Below the pieces are notes generated by a model. The model worked only from the letters and a program-made list of their open reading frames with translations. It did not search any database and was not told where the DNA came from. A stretch of DNA of 32,301 nucleotides from an uncultured Eubacteriales bacterium. GTDB taxonomy: Bacteria; Bacillota; Clostridia; Christensenellales; Aristaeellaceae. The position numbers and the translations under genes are program-made. The DNA is taken from positions 1 to 32,301 of the forward strand of contig UQNM01000023.1 in NCBI GenBank assembly GCA_900542395.1. The letters run 5' to 3'. Below, piece by piece: positions 1 through 6,683 of this stretch (within the stretch, counting starts at the first letter, position 1; each line of letters opens with the position of its first letter).

Positions 1-570
1 CGACCCGACGCGAAACAGAACGCCCAGCTCTGCCCCACGCCACGGCAGACGCTGCGGCCATCGGCCAAGCAAGCGCCCGGAGGCAAGCCGCGGGCGCGCC
101 GGAAGGGCGCAAAGGCCACGCGCCAGCCCGTCACGCGGACGCATGAGAGAGCGCGGCCAGCGGCCAAGCCGACCAGACCGACGACGGAGAGGCGGCCAGC
201 GGGCGCGGGAGCAACTGCCCCCCACCACGCGCGCCAGAGACGGCGCGACCACGCCAGCGGACGGCGAAACGGCGGCGAGGCGGGCGGCGACGGCGCAGGC
301 CGGGCGGCACTAGGGCGCAGGAGCAAGCCGCCTACTCCCTGCCATCAGCGCAGAGCGCCCCATTGAGCCGCAGAAGCAGCGCGGCCGACGCAGACGGGAG
401 CGACGAGCACGGGGCGCAGAACGGGGGCACGGCCGCCGGACGCGGCGAACCGAAGGGCGCGGCACAAACTCCCCTGCCCCGCGCCCAGAGGGGCGCAAGG
501 CCAAGCGGACGGGCAACCGGGCAAGCCACCGGGCGCAAAGCGGACGGGCGCGACGGCGCGGCGGGGGCAA
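1..570. other. T-depleted, GC-rich low-complexity tract
   Basis: By hand count this stretch has about 16 T residues in 570 bases on the plus strand, while A stays common and G and C dominate. Composition returns to normal abruptly near 571. Short motifs such as GGGCGCAAAG and GGCCAAGC recur. Because every stop codon contains T, and its complement contains A, few stops occur on either strand, so open frames here are weak evidence of coding. Plus frame 1 is open from the window edge to the TGA at 364-366 and would encode an Ala/Arg/Pro/Lys-rich disordered tail. I do not call a gene. It could be the 3' part of a gene for a basic disordered protein, or non-coding DNA. Confidence 0.7.
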
Positions 571-576
571 TTCTGG

Positions 577-605
577 CCGCCTGTGCGCCTCTGTGGCGGT
601 TTTTT
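577..605 (+). terminator. Possible Rho-independent terminator after the T-poor tract
   Basis: A short GC stem (CCGCC paired with GGCGG, 577-581 and 595-599) is followed by six T residues at 600-605. The stem is only five pairs with a 13-nt loop, so the call is weak. If real, it would end a plus-strand transcript running out of the T-poor tract. Confidence 0.3.
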
Positions 606-679
606 CCGCTGGTGGTGGATAGTTCTGCCTTTCCAGCGCAAAAAACGCAAGAAAGGGCGAAAAAACGCAAATTTTAGGG

Positions 680-708
680 TTGACATGTGTAGAACATGGC
701 TTTATACT
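680..708 (+). promoter_or_regulatory. Sigma-A promoter of the ribbon-helix-helix gene
   Basis: TTGACA at 680-685, a 17-nt spacer, then TATACT at 703-708. The first operator repeat (687-698) lies inside the spacer, so a bound regulator would block RNA polymerase. Confidence 0.75.
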
Positions 709-752
709 GGGTATGGGCGTGTAGAACATGCCCGGAAGGAGTGTCGAACATG
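684..752 (+). repeat. Three phased operator-like repeats GTGTMGAACATG
   Basis: GTGTAGAACATG occurs at 687-698 and 719-730, and GTGTCGAACATG at 741-752. Start-to-start spacings are 32 and 22 bp, close to three and two helical turns. Each copy has the core inverted repeat TGT-N3-ACA. The first copy sits in a wider palindrome CATGT-N5-ACATG (684-698). The second has GGCGTGT-AGA-ACATGCC (716-732). The third overlaps the start codon of the downstream gene. Such arrays are typical of autoregulated ribbon-helix-helix repressors. Confidence 0.7.
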
Positions 753-959
753 GAAAACCAGAAACGAAAATGGTCAATTCAGACCCAGCACACACGGAGT
801 ATTGGCGCGCGGCTGCCGAATGACCTATTCGAGCGGTTGAAAACCTTTTGCGCCCAGCACGGAGAAACAACCACGGGCGTTGTGTGTTCCGCGCTGGAAC
901 AGTACATGGATTCTTACGAGGACGACGGGAAGGAGGACGGGGGCTATTTTCTTTACTGA
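750..959 (+). CDS. Small ribbon-helix-helix (CopG/Arc-like) DNA-binding protein
   Basis: A 69-residue protein. Residues about 16-55 (from RSIGARLPNDLFERL to about EQYMDSYE) have the pattern of a CopG/Arc fold: a short strand with alternating polar residues, then helix-turn-helix. An acidic tail follows. I chose the ATG at 750 because GGAAGGAG lies 8 nt upstream at 734-741. The in-frame ATG at 696 falls inside the promoter, between the -35 and -10 boxes, so it would not be transcribed. Proteins of this family act as dimers that insert a beta-ribbon in the major groove of tandem operators. They commonly control plasmid copy number, transfer or toxin-antitoxin modules. The phased repeats over its own promoter point to autoregulation. 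No toxin gene follows; the next gene is a tRNA on the other strand. The fold is inferred from the sequence pattern only. Confidence 0.65.
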   Translation: MENQKRKWSIQTQHTRSIGARLPNDLFERLKTFCAQHGETTTGVVCSALEQYMDSYEDDGKEDGGYFLY

Positions 960-962
960 CGC

Positions 963-1002
963 AAAAAAGCCCCTGCGAAGTGGTGCGAACACTTCACAGG
1001 GG
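963..1002 (-). terminator. Rho-independent terminator of tRNA-Ser
   Basis: A 13-bp stem with one mismatch (970-982 with 990-1002) is followed on the minus strand by six T residues (A run 963-968). It ends transcription coming from the tRNA gene. Two small hairpins, 1005-1019 and 1021-1032, lie between it and the tRNA. Confidence 0.8.
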
Positions 1003-1041
1003 TTGGCGATGGTATCGCCTTGGCTCAAGCCATATCAGCTC

Positions 1042-1132
1042 TGGCGGAGAGTTAGGGATTTGAACCCTAGGTGGGGTATCAGCCCACACACGATTTCCAG
1101 TCGTGCGCCTTAGACCACTCAGCCAACTCTCC
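1042..1132 (-). tRNA. tRNA-Ser (GGA anticodon)
   Basis: Read on the minus strand, the gene begins GGAGAGTTGGCTGAGTGG and ends with an acceptor stem pairing to the first seven bases, then GCCA, so CCA is encoded. The anticodon loop CTGGAAA gives anticodon GGA, which reads UCC/UCU. A long variable arm (stem TGGG/CCCA region) and the TTCAAAT T-loop confirm a class II serine tRNA. Length is 91 nt including CCA. tRNA-Ser genes are frequent integration sites for mobile elements, but no duplicated 3' end is visible in this window. Confidence 0.96.
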
Positions 1133-1164
1133 ATTCATTGGCCGCTGCTCAATCAGCGAAACCT

Positions 1165-1193
1165 ATTATACATGAGATCAGGCGAGATGTCAA
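1165..1193 (-). promoter_or_regulatory. Sigma-A promoter of tRNA-Ser
   Basis: On the minus strand: TTGACA (1193-1188), a 17-nt spacer, then TATAAT (1170-1165). Both boxes are consensus. The predicted start is about 25 nt before the mature tRNA 5' end, as expected for a strong stable-RNA promoter. Confidence 0.9.
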
Positions 1194-1215
1194 CCCTTTT
1201 TTTACAAAAAATGCG

Positions 1216-1236
1216 AAAAATGCAGACCTTCTGCAT
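1216..1236 (-). terminator. Rho-independent terminator of the MATE gene
   Basis: On the minus strand ATGCAGA-AGG-TCTGCAT (1236-1220) forms a perfect 7-bp stem with a 3-nt loop, followed by TTTT and a second T-rich run. It lies 18 bp past the stop codon of the efflux gene. Confidence 0.8.
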
Positions 1237-1253
1237 CTTCCGCAGGAAATCAT

Positions 1254-2630
1254 TCAATTCAGTTCCGCGCGCTCGCCCATCACGTGAAGATGATGCGACT
1301 GGCTCATCAGCACGCGGCGGCAGCGGAAATACGCCGGGACAAGGAAGAGATCCGCCGCGACCCATGCCAGCGGGCTGCCCAGCGCCGCGCCGAAATACCC
1401 CAGCGCGGGCACGAGAAACATGCCCGCAAGGCTGCGCGCCGCCATCTCCATCACACCGGCTAGAATCGCGAACATCGAAAAGCCCATGCCCTGAATCATA
1501 AAGCGCACGACGTTCACCAGCGTCAGCAGCGGATAAGCGAGCACGTTTGTAATCATATACGTCTGCGCCAGCTCGACGAGCTGCGCGCTGCTGCCGCCGG
1601 AGACGAACAGCCCCGTCAGCGAGCGCCCGAAGAACCAGGCGACGCCGAACGCCAGCAGCGAATAGCCAAAGCCCATCAGCGAGGAGGAATAAATGCCCTT
1701 GTTCAGCCGGTCGTAACGGCTTGCGCCGACGTTCTGCGCGCCATACGTCGCCATGGTCGAGCCGAGCGCGTCAAACGGGCAGGCCAGAAAATTGAGCACC
1801 TTGCTCGCCGCCGTCACCGCCGCGACGGAGAGCGAGCCGAGCGAATTGACCGCGACCTGCAGGATCACGCTGCCGATCGCCGTGATGGAATATTGAAGCC
1901 CCATCGGCACGCCGTATGCGCACAGCTCCGTCATGCGCTTGGATTGGGGCCGCCATTCCGACCGGGTGATGTGCAGAATCGGGACCTTCACCATGATGAA
2001 CAGCAGGCAGAGCACGCCGGAAATCGCCTGGCTGAGCACCGTCGCCAGCGACGCGCCAAACACACCGAGCTTGAAGATCAGGATGAACGCCAAATCCAGA
2101 ATGACGTTGAGCACCGAGGAGAGCACAAGGAAGAACAGCGGCGTTTTGCTGTCGCCCAGCGAGCGCAGCCAGCCGGAGAGCAGGTTATACAGGAATGTGA
2201 ACGGAATACCCGCGAAAATGACGACAATGTAATCGTAGGCCTGCTCGAAACAATCCGTCGGCGTGTTCATCACGCGCAGGATATCCCCGCAGTAAACCAC
2301 GGTCAGCACGGTCATCACCAGCGCAAACACGATGGAAAGCCACGTTCCGTTGGCGACAAATTCGCGCATGCGGCTTTCTTCCCGCGCGCCGAACTGCTGC
2401 GCCACCGGAATCGCGAAGCCGGAACAGACACCCATGCAAAAGCCGAGCACCAGAAAGTTGATGGAGCCGGTCGCGCCCACGCCCGCGAGCGCCTCCATCC
2501 CGAGGAAGCGGCCGACAATCAGCGTGTCAACCAAATTGTATAGCTGCTGAAACAGCATGCCGGCCAGAAGCGGCAATGCAAAGCCGAGAATCAAGCGGAC
2601 GGGCGAGCCCTGCGTCAAATCCTTGGTCAT
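1254..2630 (-). CDS. MATE-family multidrug/sodium antiporter
   Basis: A 458-residue membrane protein with about 12 hydrophobic helices in two similar halves, the usual length for the MATE family. The N-terminus has the family pattern GSPVRLILGFALPLLAGML, followed by QQLYNLVDTLIVGRFLG in the first helices. The repeat half begins near GVPMGLQYSITAIGS. Such proteins export cationic drugs or metabolites across the cytoplasmic membrane in exchange for sodium or protons; the substrate cannot be told from sequence. I chose the ATG at 2630 because GAGGAGA lies about 6 nt upstream. The longer open frame reaching 2846 runs past the promoter at 2691-2719 and is therefore not translated. The gene is monocistronic, with its own promoter and terminator. 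Confidence 0.93.
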   Translation of the reverse strand: MTKDLTQGSPVRLILGFALPLLAGMLFQQLYNLVDTLIVGRFLGMEALAGVGATGSINFLVLGFCMGVCSGFAIPVAQQFGAREESRMREFVANGTWLSIVFALVMTVLTVVYCGDILRVMNTPTDCFEQAYDYIVVIFAGIPFTFLYNLLSGWLRSLGDSKTPLFFLVLSSVLNVILDLAFILIFKLGVFGASLATVLSQAISGVLCLLFIMVKVPILHITRSEWRPQSKRMTELCAYGVPMGLQYSITAIGSVILQVAVNSLGSLSVAAVTAASKVLNFLACPFDALGSTMATYGAQNVGASRYDRLNKGIYSSSLMGFGYSLLAFGVAWFFGRSLTGLFVSGGSSAQLVELAQTYMITNVLAYPLLTLVNVVRFMIQGMGFSMFAILAGVMEMAARSLAGMFLVPALGYFGAALGSPLAWVAADLFLVPAYFRCRRVLMSQSHHLHVMGERAELN

Positions 2631-2690
2631 CGAAATCTCCTCACGATTGTTCTTTCGAACGGGAATCCTTTTTCTTTGAAAATCAGCGGT

Positions 2691-2719
2691 ATTATACACG
2701 CTTCTCATAAGCTTTTCAA
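2691..2719 (-). promoter_or_regulatory. Sigma-A promoter of the MATE gene
   Basis: On the minus strand: TTGAAA (2719-2714), a 17-nt spacer, then TATAAT (2696-2691). The leader to the start codon is about 55 nt. No regulator site is obvious. Confidence 0.85.
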
Positions 2720-2755
2720 GATGGAAGATTCCACATCTGCGCTCGATGTTCTCCC

Positions 2756-2821
2756 GCAAAACTGCACAAAGAACGTGCCGAAGCCCGCCGTCCGCCCCCC
2801 CTGCTTTTCGCGCAGTTTTGC
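2756..2821. repeat. 10-bp inverted repeat in the MATE upstream gap
   Basis: GCAAAACTGC at 2756-2765 is perfectly inverted as GCAGTTTTGC at 2812-2821, with 46 bp between. It lies in the 210-bp stretch between the MATE promoter and the small membrane gene. That stretch holds no gene I can support. Confidence 0.4.
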
Positions 2822-2930
2822 ATCCGTACCGCCGGATGGCAGACAAAGGGCGATCCGCCCGCGCAGACCGCCCCTCGCCGCATTTTGATGATTTGTCAAA
2901 CCGCCGCTCTTTTTCCGCGCGGCGAACCGC

Positions 2931-3062
2931 TTATTTCTGCTGCGCCGCGAGCTTTGCGTTTTCCTCGTTCTGCAACCGGCAGGCCATCACCACAAACGCC
3001 ATGCACGCCGCCACAATCGGCACGCCGAAGCCAAAGAGAACCGCCGCTTCCACCATCGTCAT
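2931..3062 (-). CDS. 43-residue single-pass membrane protein
   Basis: Starts MTMVEAAVLFGFGVPI and ends with NAKLAAQQK. Residues about 4-28 form one hydrophobic helix ending VVMACRLQ, followed by a short charged, coiled tail. AGGA lies 8 nt before the ATG at 3062; a second ATG two codons in is possible. A single membrane helix at the N-terminus with a charged C-terminal tail is typical of regulatory or accessory small membrane proteins. It resembles no family I can name. The neighbours are the MATE pump (previous gene, separate promoter) and a HTH protein gene 53 bp upstream on the same strand, so it may be co-transcribed with the latter. It is below the usual length cutoff and likely to be missed by automatic annotation. 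Confidence 0.6.
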   Translation of the reverse strand: MTMVEAAVLFGFGVPIVAACMAFVVMACRLQNEENAKLAAQQK

Positions 3063-3115
3063 TTTATTTTTCCTGCCCTTCTTATTTTATCCGCTTTTTT
3101 AGACTATGCCGGTTT

Positions 3116-3517
3116 TTATGAAAGATACCGCGCAATGCTGCGCACGCTCACGCGCTTGCCCGCGCCCGCCGATTCCACGCGCCCATCCGCAATCATCGCG
3201 TACACGGTCGATCTCGTCACGCCCATGATGCGCGCGGCCAGCGATTTATCCACGCTTTCGCCGTATTTCGCCACAAGCGCCTCTTCCGCCGTCTTTTTCC
3301 GAAGCTGATCCGCCTGATGCAGCGTTTCCTCCAGCGCGAACACCCGCTGTTCAAGCTGGCGGATTCGACGGGTAAGCGCGGCCTCCCGCGACCCGCTGCC
3401 GCCGGACGGATGATTCACGTTCCGCATATGTTCACCACTCAGCGCCACATTGACGTGTTGATTCAAAGAACGATAACCACTTTGATTGTTATTTACGTTG
3501 TTTATCATCATCTTCAT
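3116..3517 (-). CDS. Coiled-coil protein with C-terminal excisionase-like HTH
   Basis: About 133 residues. An Asn/Ser-rich N-terminus is followed by a predicted coiled coil (residues about 45-80, with RRIRQLEQRVFALEETL) and a C-terminal winged-helix segment, SLAARIMGVTRSTVYAMIADGR followed by VSVRSIARYL. The last part matches the excisionase/MerR-like helix-turn-helix pattern, where the strand after the helix reads the DNA. The start is uncertain: GTG at 3577 has no ribosome site, and ATG codons at 3532, 3517, 3511 and 3508 compete. I took 3517 because GGATGGTGG precedes it. It is divergent from the S24-type repressor gene, with two repeated palindrome-like sites between them. Its role is unknown; control of this shared region is plausible. 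Confidence 0.65.
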   Translation of the reverse strand: MKMMINNVNNNQSGYRSLNQHVNVALSGEHMRNVNHPSGGSGSREAALTRRIRQLEQRVFALEETLHQADQLRKKTAEEALVAKYGESVDKSLAARIMGVTRSTVYAMIADGRVESAGAGKRVSVRSIARYLS

Positions 3518-3542
3518 TCCACCATCCATCATCCGTCTTATT

Positions 3543-3607
3543 TTGTCATCCGTTTGGCGATGGCTGTATTCTATCACGGGAACGGGTGTTCGTCAACCGT
3601 TTGGCGA
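3543..3607. promoter_or_regulatory. Two repeated operator-like sites in the divergent region
   Basis: The 15-mer TCAWCCGTTTGGCGA occurs at 3546-3560 and 3593-3607, with 47 bp between starts. The second copy is an 18-bp imperfect palindrome TCGTCAA-CCGT-TTGGCGA (3590-3607, one mismatch); the first keeps only the right arm well. The sites lie just upstream of the promoter of the S24-type repressor gene and near the 5' end of the HTH gene, so they may bind either product. Confidence 0.5.
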
Positions 3608-3635
3608 CAAATTTTTATAAAAATTTATTTTAGGG

Positions 3636-3663
3636 TTGCAAACGGCGACTTTTGCGGTATAAT
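3636..3663 (+). promoter_or_regulatory. Promoter of the S24-type repressor gene
   Basis: TTGCAA at 3636-3641, a 16-nt spacer, then TATAAT at 3658-3663. The -35 box begins 29 bp after the second operator-like site. Confidence 0.75.
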
Positions 3664-3697
3664 AAAGACGTTAACCTTTATGTTCAAGGAGGGCTTT

Positions 3698-4327
3698 ATG
3701 GAATTTGGCGATATTTTACGGCAGATTCGTTCCGAGCGGAATCTTTCGCAGGATGAAATGGCCGCCCTGCTGGGCACCACCAAGCAGGTCATCAGCCGTT
3801 ACGAAACCAAGAAGCGTATTCCCCGGCTCTCCGTGGTCACGGCCTTCGCGCAGAAGCTGGGGCTGCCCGTCGCCGCGCTTTCCGGCGAGGAGCCGATTCT
3901 GCCGCCGGAGCTGACGCCCGTTTCCGGCAGGCGGCGCGTCCCGATTCTGGGCAGCGCGGCCTGCGGCGAGCCGATCTACAGCCCCGGCGACGGGACGGAG
4001 TACATCACCGTGGAGGACGATCTTCCCTGCGATTTCGCGCTGATTGCCGAGGGCGATTCCATGATCGGCGACCGTATTCATTCGGGTGACGTCGTGTTCC
4101 TCCGCAGTCAGGATCACGTGCAGGACGGCGAAATCGCCGCCGTCGCGCTGGATAACGAGGTGACGCTCAAGCATGTTCGCCGTCTGCGCGGGCCGGATGG
4201 CAACATCGCGTTCACCCAGCTTCTCCCCTCCAACCCGGCCTACGCCCCCATTGATATCGGCGGCGAGGGGGAAACGCGCATGGTGCGCATTTTGGGAAAA
4301 GCCGTCGCCGTGCGGTTTATGCTGTAA
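3698..4327 (+). CDS. XRE-HTH / S24 (LexA-like) self-cleaving repressor
   Basis: A 209-residue protein in two domains. Residues 1-60 are an XRE helix-turn-helix (SQDEMAALLGTTKQVISRYE). Residues about 80-209 are a S24 peptidase domain like LexA and phage CI. The catalytic serine is S121 in GDSM and the lysine K158 in VTLKHV. A Cys-Gly bond at 89-90 (SAACGEP) fits the self-cleavage site. Such repressors are inactivated by RecA-stimulated autocleavage after DNA damage. AAGGAGGG lies just before the ATG at 3698; the longer upstream frame crosses the promoter and is not used. The HTH differs from the LexA winged helix, so this is not LexA itself. No prophage genes surround it, so it may control stress or stationary-phase genes, or the divergent HTH gene. 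Confidence 0.9.
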   Translation: MEFGDILRQIRSERNLSQDEMAALLGTTKQVISRYETKKRIPRLSVVTAFAQKLGLPVAALSGEEPILPPELTPVSGRRRVPILGSAACGEPIYSPGDGTEYITVEDDLPCDFALIAEGDSMIGDRIHSGDVVFLRSQDHVQDGEIAAVALDNEVTLKHVRRLRGPDGNIAFTQLLPSNPAYAPIDIGGEGETRMVRILGKAVAVRFML

Positions 4328-4341
4328 TTTTGCATAGCAAA

Positions 4342-4375
4342 GGAGCGCTGTCGGGCAATCTGCCCCCAGCGCTCC
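4342..4375. terminator. Bidirectional terminator between convergent genes
   Basis: Perfect 9-bp stem GGAGCGCTG/CAGCGCTCC (4342-4350, 4367-4375) with an inner GGGCA/TGCCC stem. T-rich sequence follows on the plus strand and CTTTGC on the minus strand. It lies between the ends of the S24-type repressor gene and the FliB-like gene. Confidence 0.8.
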
Positions 4376-4411
4376 TTCGTTATTTTGGCGTATGGGTTCT
4401 TTCCTCGCGGC

Positions 4412-5566
4412 TTACAGCGTTATCAGCTCCGCCAGCCCCGCTTCATCCGCACAGCCAATCTCCCTCAGCATATGCGACGCATACCGATCAGACGCGGTAT
4501 GATTGATAAAGCGGAACGCCGCGGCCATCACATCCGCAAGCGCCGTCCGCTCCGCGTGATTCGCCATCGTGCAGACGCAGAGCACACGCAGCACCGCATA
4601 CACCGCGCAAATCGCGACAAATTCATCCAGAAGCCCCTCGTCGCGATCCTGAAACGGGAATTGCTCAAAGAACATGTGATTGACCAGCGCATGCTCAAAG
4701 AAAATCGGCCAATCCGGCGCGACCTCATCCAGATGACCGGCCGCGCGCGCATATCGTTCCTCGCGTCCGTCCGCGCCGCCGAGCAGCGCCAGCGCCGCCT
4801 CTCCGTGCGAACGGATGCTGCCGCTCCGCTCGTCAACCTGCCGGAGCATGTCGCAGGCCGCTTTCAGCGCGCGCCCTCGAGCCGGCTGATCCGGCAGCGG
4901 ATACGCCGCCAGCGGCGCGCCCGCAAGCAGCACCTCGACGCGCGCCTCGTCCTTCCGTTTGAGCGCCGCATCCATCTGTCTGAGCGCCTCGCCGAGCGTC
5001 ATCAGCCTTTGCGGCAGCGTGAACGCCCGCCGCTGCATGATCTCGATGAAATACAGCCGAATCCGCTGCGCCTTGCCGACGGTTTCAAAGAAGAACGCCC
5101 GCTCTGCGGCCTTCGGCGGATTCAGCTTCAAATCGGCGCGCACAAACCGAATCGGCTCCTTCTGCCCCATCATCAGCTCGATCACGGCCTCGCAGCTATT
5201 CGCGCAGGAGCACTCGTTTCCGTCCTCCACGCGAATCCCGCGCGGATAGAGCCGGCAGATGGCCGGCAGCGCGTCCGCGCCCAGCATCGCATGCACCGAA
5301 CAGCGTCCGTCCGTCAGATGCAGCGGGCAGTCGCCCGCCCACGTCGGCGCAATCTGCGCGTAGGCCTCCGGCGTGGGATGCAGCGAAACGCGGACGGCGT
5401 TATCCAGCCGCTCCCGCATGGCCGGGCCGCACGACACGCTCAGCAGGCGGAAATAATCGTCGGTGGAGATCGAAATCGGCCAGCCCTTGCAGCAGGGATG
5501 GCGGCATTCGCCCATTTTGCAGGCGAATTTCGGAAAATAATCCGGCACAAGATAGCTTTCCTTCAT
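4412..5566 (-). CDS. FliB-type flagellin lysine-N-methylase family protein
   Basis: 384 residues, the usual length of the family. The N-terminus carries the characteristic cysteine cluster C16, C21, C25, C26 (FACKMGECRHPCCKGWPI). Further cysteines follow in GDCPLH, RCSVHA, ICRLYPRG and CSCANSC. These probably hold an iron-sulphur cluster. In Salmonella FliB is needed for methylation of flagellin lysines. Many non-motile Firmicutes carry homologues, so here the substrate could be another surface or intracellular protein. It starts 13 bp after the dipeptidase stop codon and shares its transcript; the ribosome-binding site is weak (AAAAGG). No flagellar gene is present in the window. Confidence 0.85.
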   Translation of the reverse strand: MKESYLVPDYFPKFACKMGECRHPCCKGWPISISTDDYFRLLSVSCGPAMRERLDNAVRVSLHPTPEAYAQIAPTWAGDCPLHLTDGRCSVHAMLGADALPAICRLYPRGIRVEDGNECSCANSCEAVIELMMGQKEPIRFVRADLKLNPPKAAERAFFFETVGKAQRIRLYFIEIMQRRAFTLPQRLMTLGEALRQMDAALKRKDEARVEVLLAGAPLAAYPLPDQPARGRALKAACDMLRQVDERSGSIRSHGEAALALLGGADGREERYARAAGHLDEVAPDWPIFFEHALVNHMFFEQFPFQDRDEGLLDEFVAICAVYAVLRVLCVCTMANHAERTALADVMAAAFRFINHTASDRYASHMLREIGCADEAGLAELITL

Positions 5567-5579
5567 GGCCTTTTCGCGC

Positions 5580-6485
5580 TTACCAGCCCAGTCTGCGATA
5601 ATAATTCAGGAAGTTGTTGCCCGCGATATCGGCCAGCGCTTCCTCGCTGTACCCGCGGCGGCGCAGCTCGTCGAGGATCTTCGGCACATCGGCCGGGCTC
5701 TTGCAGTCCACCGGCGTGGTTTCAATGCCGTCAAAATCGCTGCCGAAGCCGACGTTCTTCTCCGCGCCGAGCTGGCACATGTAATCGATGTGGTCGCAGA
5801 TCGTGGAAACGCTGGCCTTTCCATCCGGCGACAGGAAGGACGGATAGAAATTCACGCCGATCCAGCCGCCGCGCTTCACCATCGCGCGAATCTGCTCGTC
5901 GGTCAGGTTGCGGAAGTGGCTGCACAGCGCCGTCGCGCAGGAATGGGAAGCCATCGGCGGCTGGCTGTGCTTGTCGATCAAATCCCAGAAGCCCGCTTCG
6001 TTCAGGTGGCTCGTATCCGCCGCCATTTTAAGCTCCGCCATCGCGCGCAGAATCTCCCAGCCGACCGGCTTGATGCCTTCTTTGGAGCCGCTCTTCGCGG
6101 AATGGCCGATCTCGTTTTCGTTGTTCCACGTCAGCGCGGCCATGCGCACGCCGTAGCCGTAAAACTCGTGCACCCGCTCGACCTTGCCCTCGAAGATTTC
6201 GCCGCCCTCGACGCTCAGCAAAATCTTCACCTTGCCGTCCTCCGCCTCCAGCGGCGAATCCACGCGCGTCCAGCCCTCGGTGTCGCGCAGGTGCTCAAAG
6301 GCGCGGTATTCGGCCATCGCCTTGTCATACGGGTGCCCCGCCATGCCCGCGTTGCCCGCGTACAGCGTGCAGGTTTGCAGGCTCATGCCGCCCTTTTTCA
6401 TGGCCTCCATCGTCACGCAGGGCGTTTTCTGCGGCTGGAGTGCGCGCATATACAGGGTATCGCAATGCGTATCGCAAATGATCAT
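5580..6485 (-). CDS. Membrane dipeptidase-like enzyme (peptidase family M19)
   Basis: 301 residues; M19 proteins are 300-400, so this is a short bacterial form. The metal ligands are present: DTHCD (H7, D9), the EGGE motif (E93-E96), H160 in DTSH and H181 in SHS. FRN (R192) and GSDFDG (D250, D252) are also family motifs. The enzyme would hydrolyse dipeptides, often with relaxed stereospecificity including L-D dipeptides from peptidoglycan, with a two-zinc centre. There is no signal peptide, so it acts in the cytoplasm. GAGAGGAT lies before the ATG at 6485. It is first in a two-gene operon with the FliB-like gene; a functional link between them is not evident. Confidence 0.92.
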   Translation of the reverse strand: MIICDTHCDTLYMRALQPQKTPCVTMEAMKKGGMSLQTCTLYAGNAGMAGHPYDKAMAEYRAFEHLRDTEGWTRVDSPLEAEDGKVKILLSVEGGEIFEGKVERVHEFYGYGVRMAALTWNNENEIGHSAKSGSKEGIKPVGWEILRAMAELKMAADTSHLNEAGFWDLIDKHSQPPMASHSCATALCSHFRNLTDEQIRAMVKRGGWIGVNFYPSFLSPDGKASVSTICDHIDYMCQLGAEKNVGFGSDFDGIETTPVDCKSPADVPKILDELRRRGYSEEALADIAGNNFLNYYRRLGW

Positions 6486-6591
6486 GGTGCTTCATCCTCT
6501 CGTTTTGCAAGTTAATCTTGTTTTACCATCGGTTTAATCGGATTACGGCATGAGGATATCACAATTCTGCATGAAATGCAAGATACAAATG

Positions 6592-6631
6592 AAGGGGATT
6601 GCCGCGTTTTCCTTCGCCGGGCAATCCCCTT
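6592..6631 (-). terminator. Terminator of the phosphorylase gene
   Basis: A 12-bp perfect stem (6592-6603 with 6620-6631) and a 16-nt loop, 53 bp after the stop codon of the GH94 gene. T residues flank it on both strands, so it also isolates the dipeptidase operon. Confidence 0.75.
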
Positions 6632-6683
6632 TTATATCGTTGTGGTCGTGTGAATATCGCGGCGGCCTCGCCCAATGATCCGT

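Noticed and set aside
696..749. Upstream ATG at 696 for the ribbon-helix-helix gene
   Set aside because: It lies inside the promoter; the ATG at 750 has GGAAGGAG at the right distance.
310..870. Minus-strand and plus-strand frames in the T-poor region and just after it
   Set aside because: The tract lacks T and the complement lacks A, so stops are rare by composition. No ribosome site and no recognisable domain were found.
3698..4327. LexA proper
   Set aside because: The DNA-binding domain is an XRE-type HTH and not the LexA winged helix, although the S24 half is similar.
4385..6031. 548-codon plus-strand frame opposite the FliB and dipeptidase genes
   Set aside because: Arg/Pro/His-rich product, no ribosome site, and complementary to genes with conserved catalytic residues.
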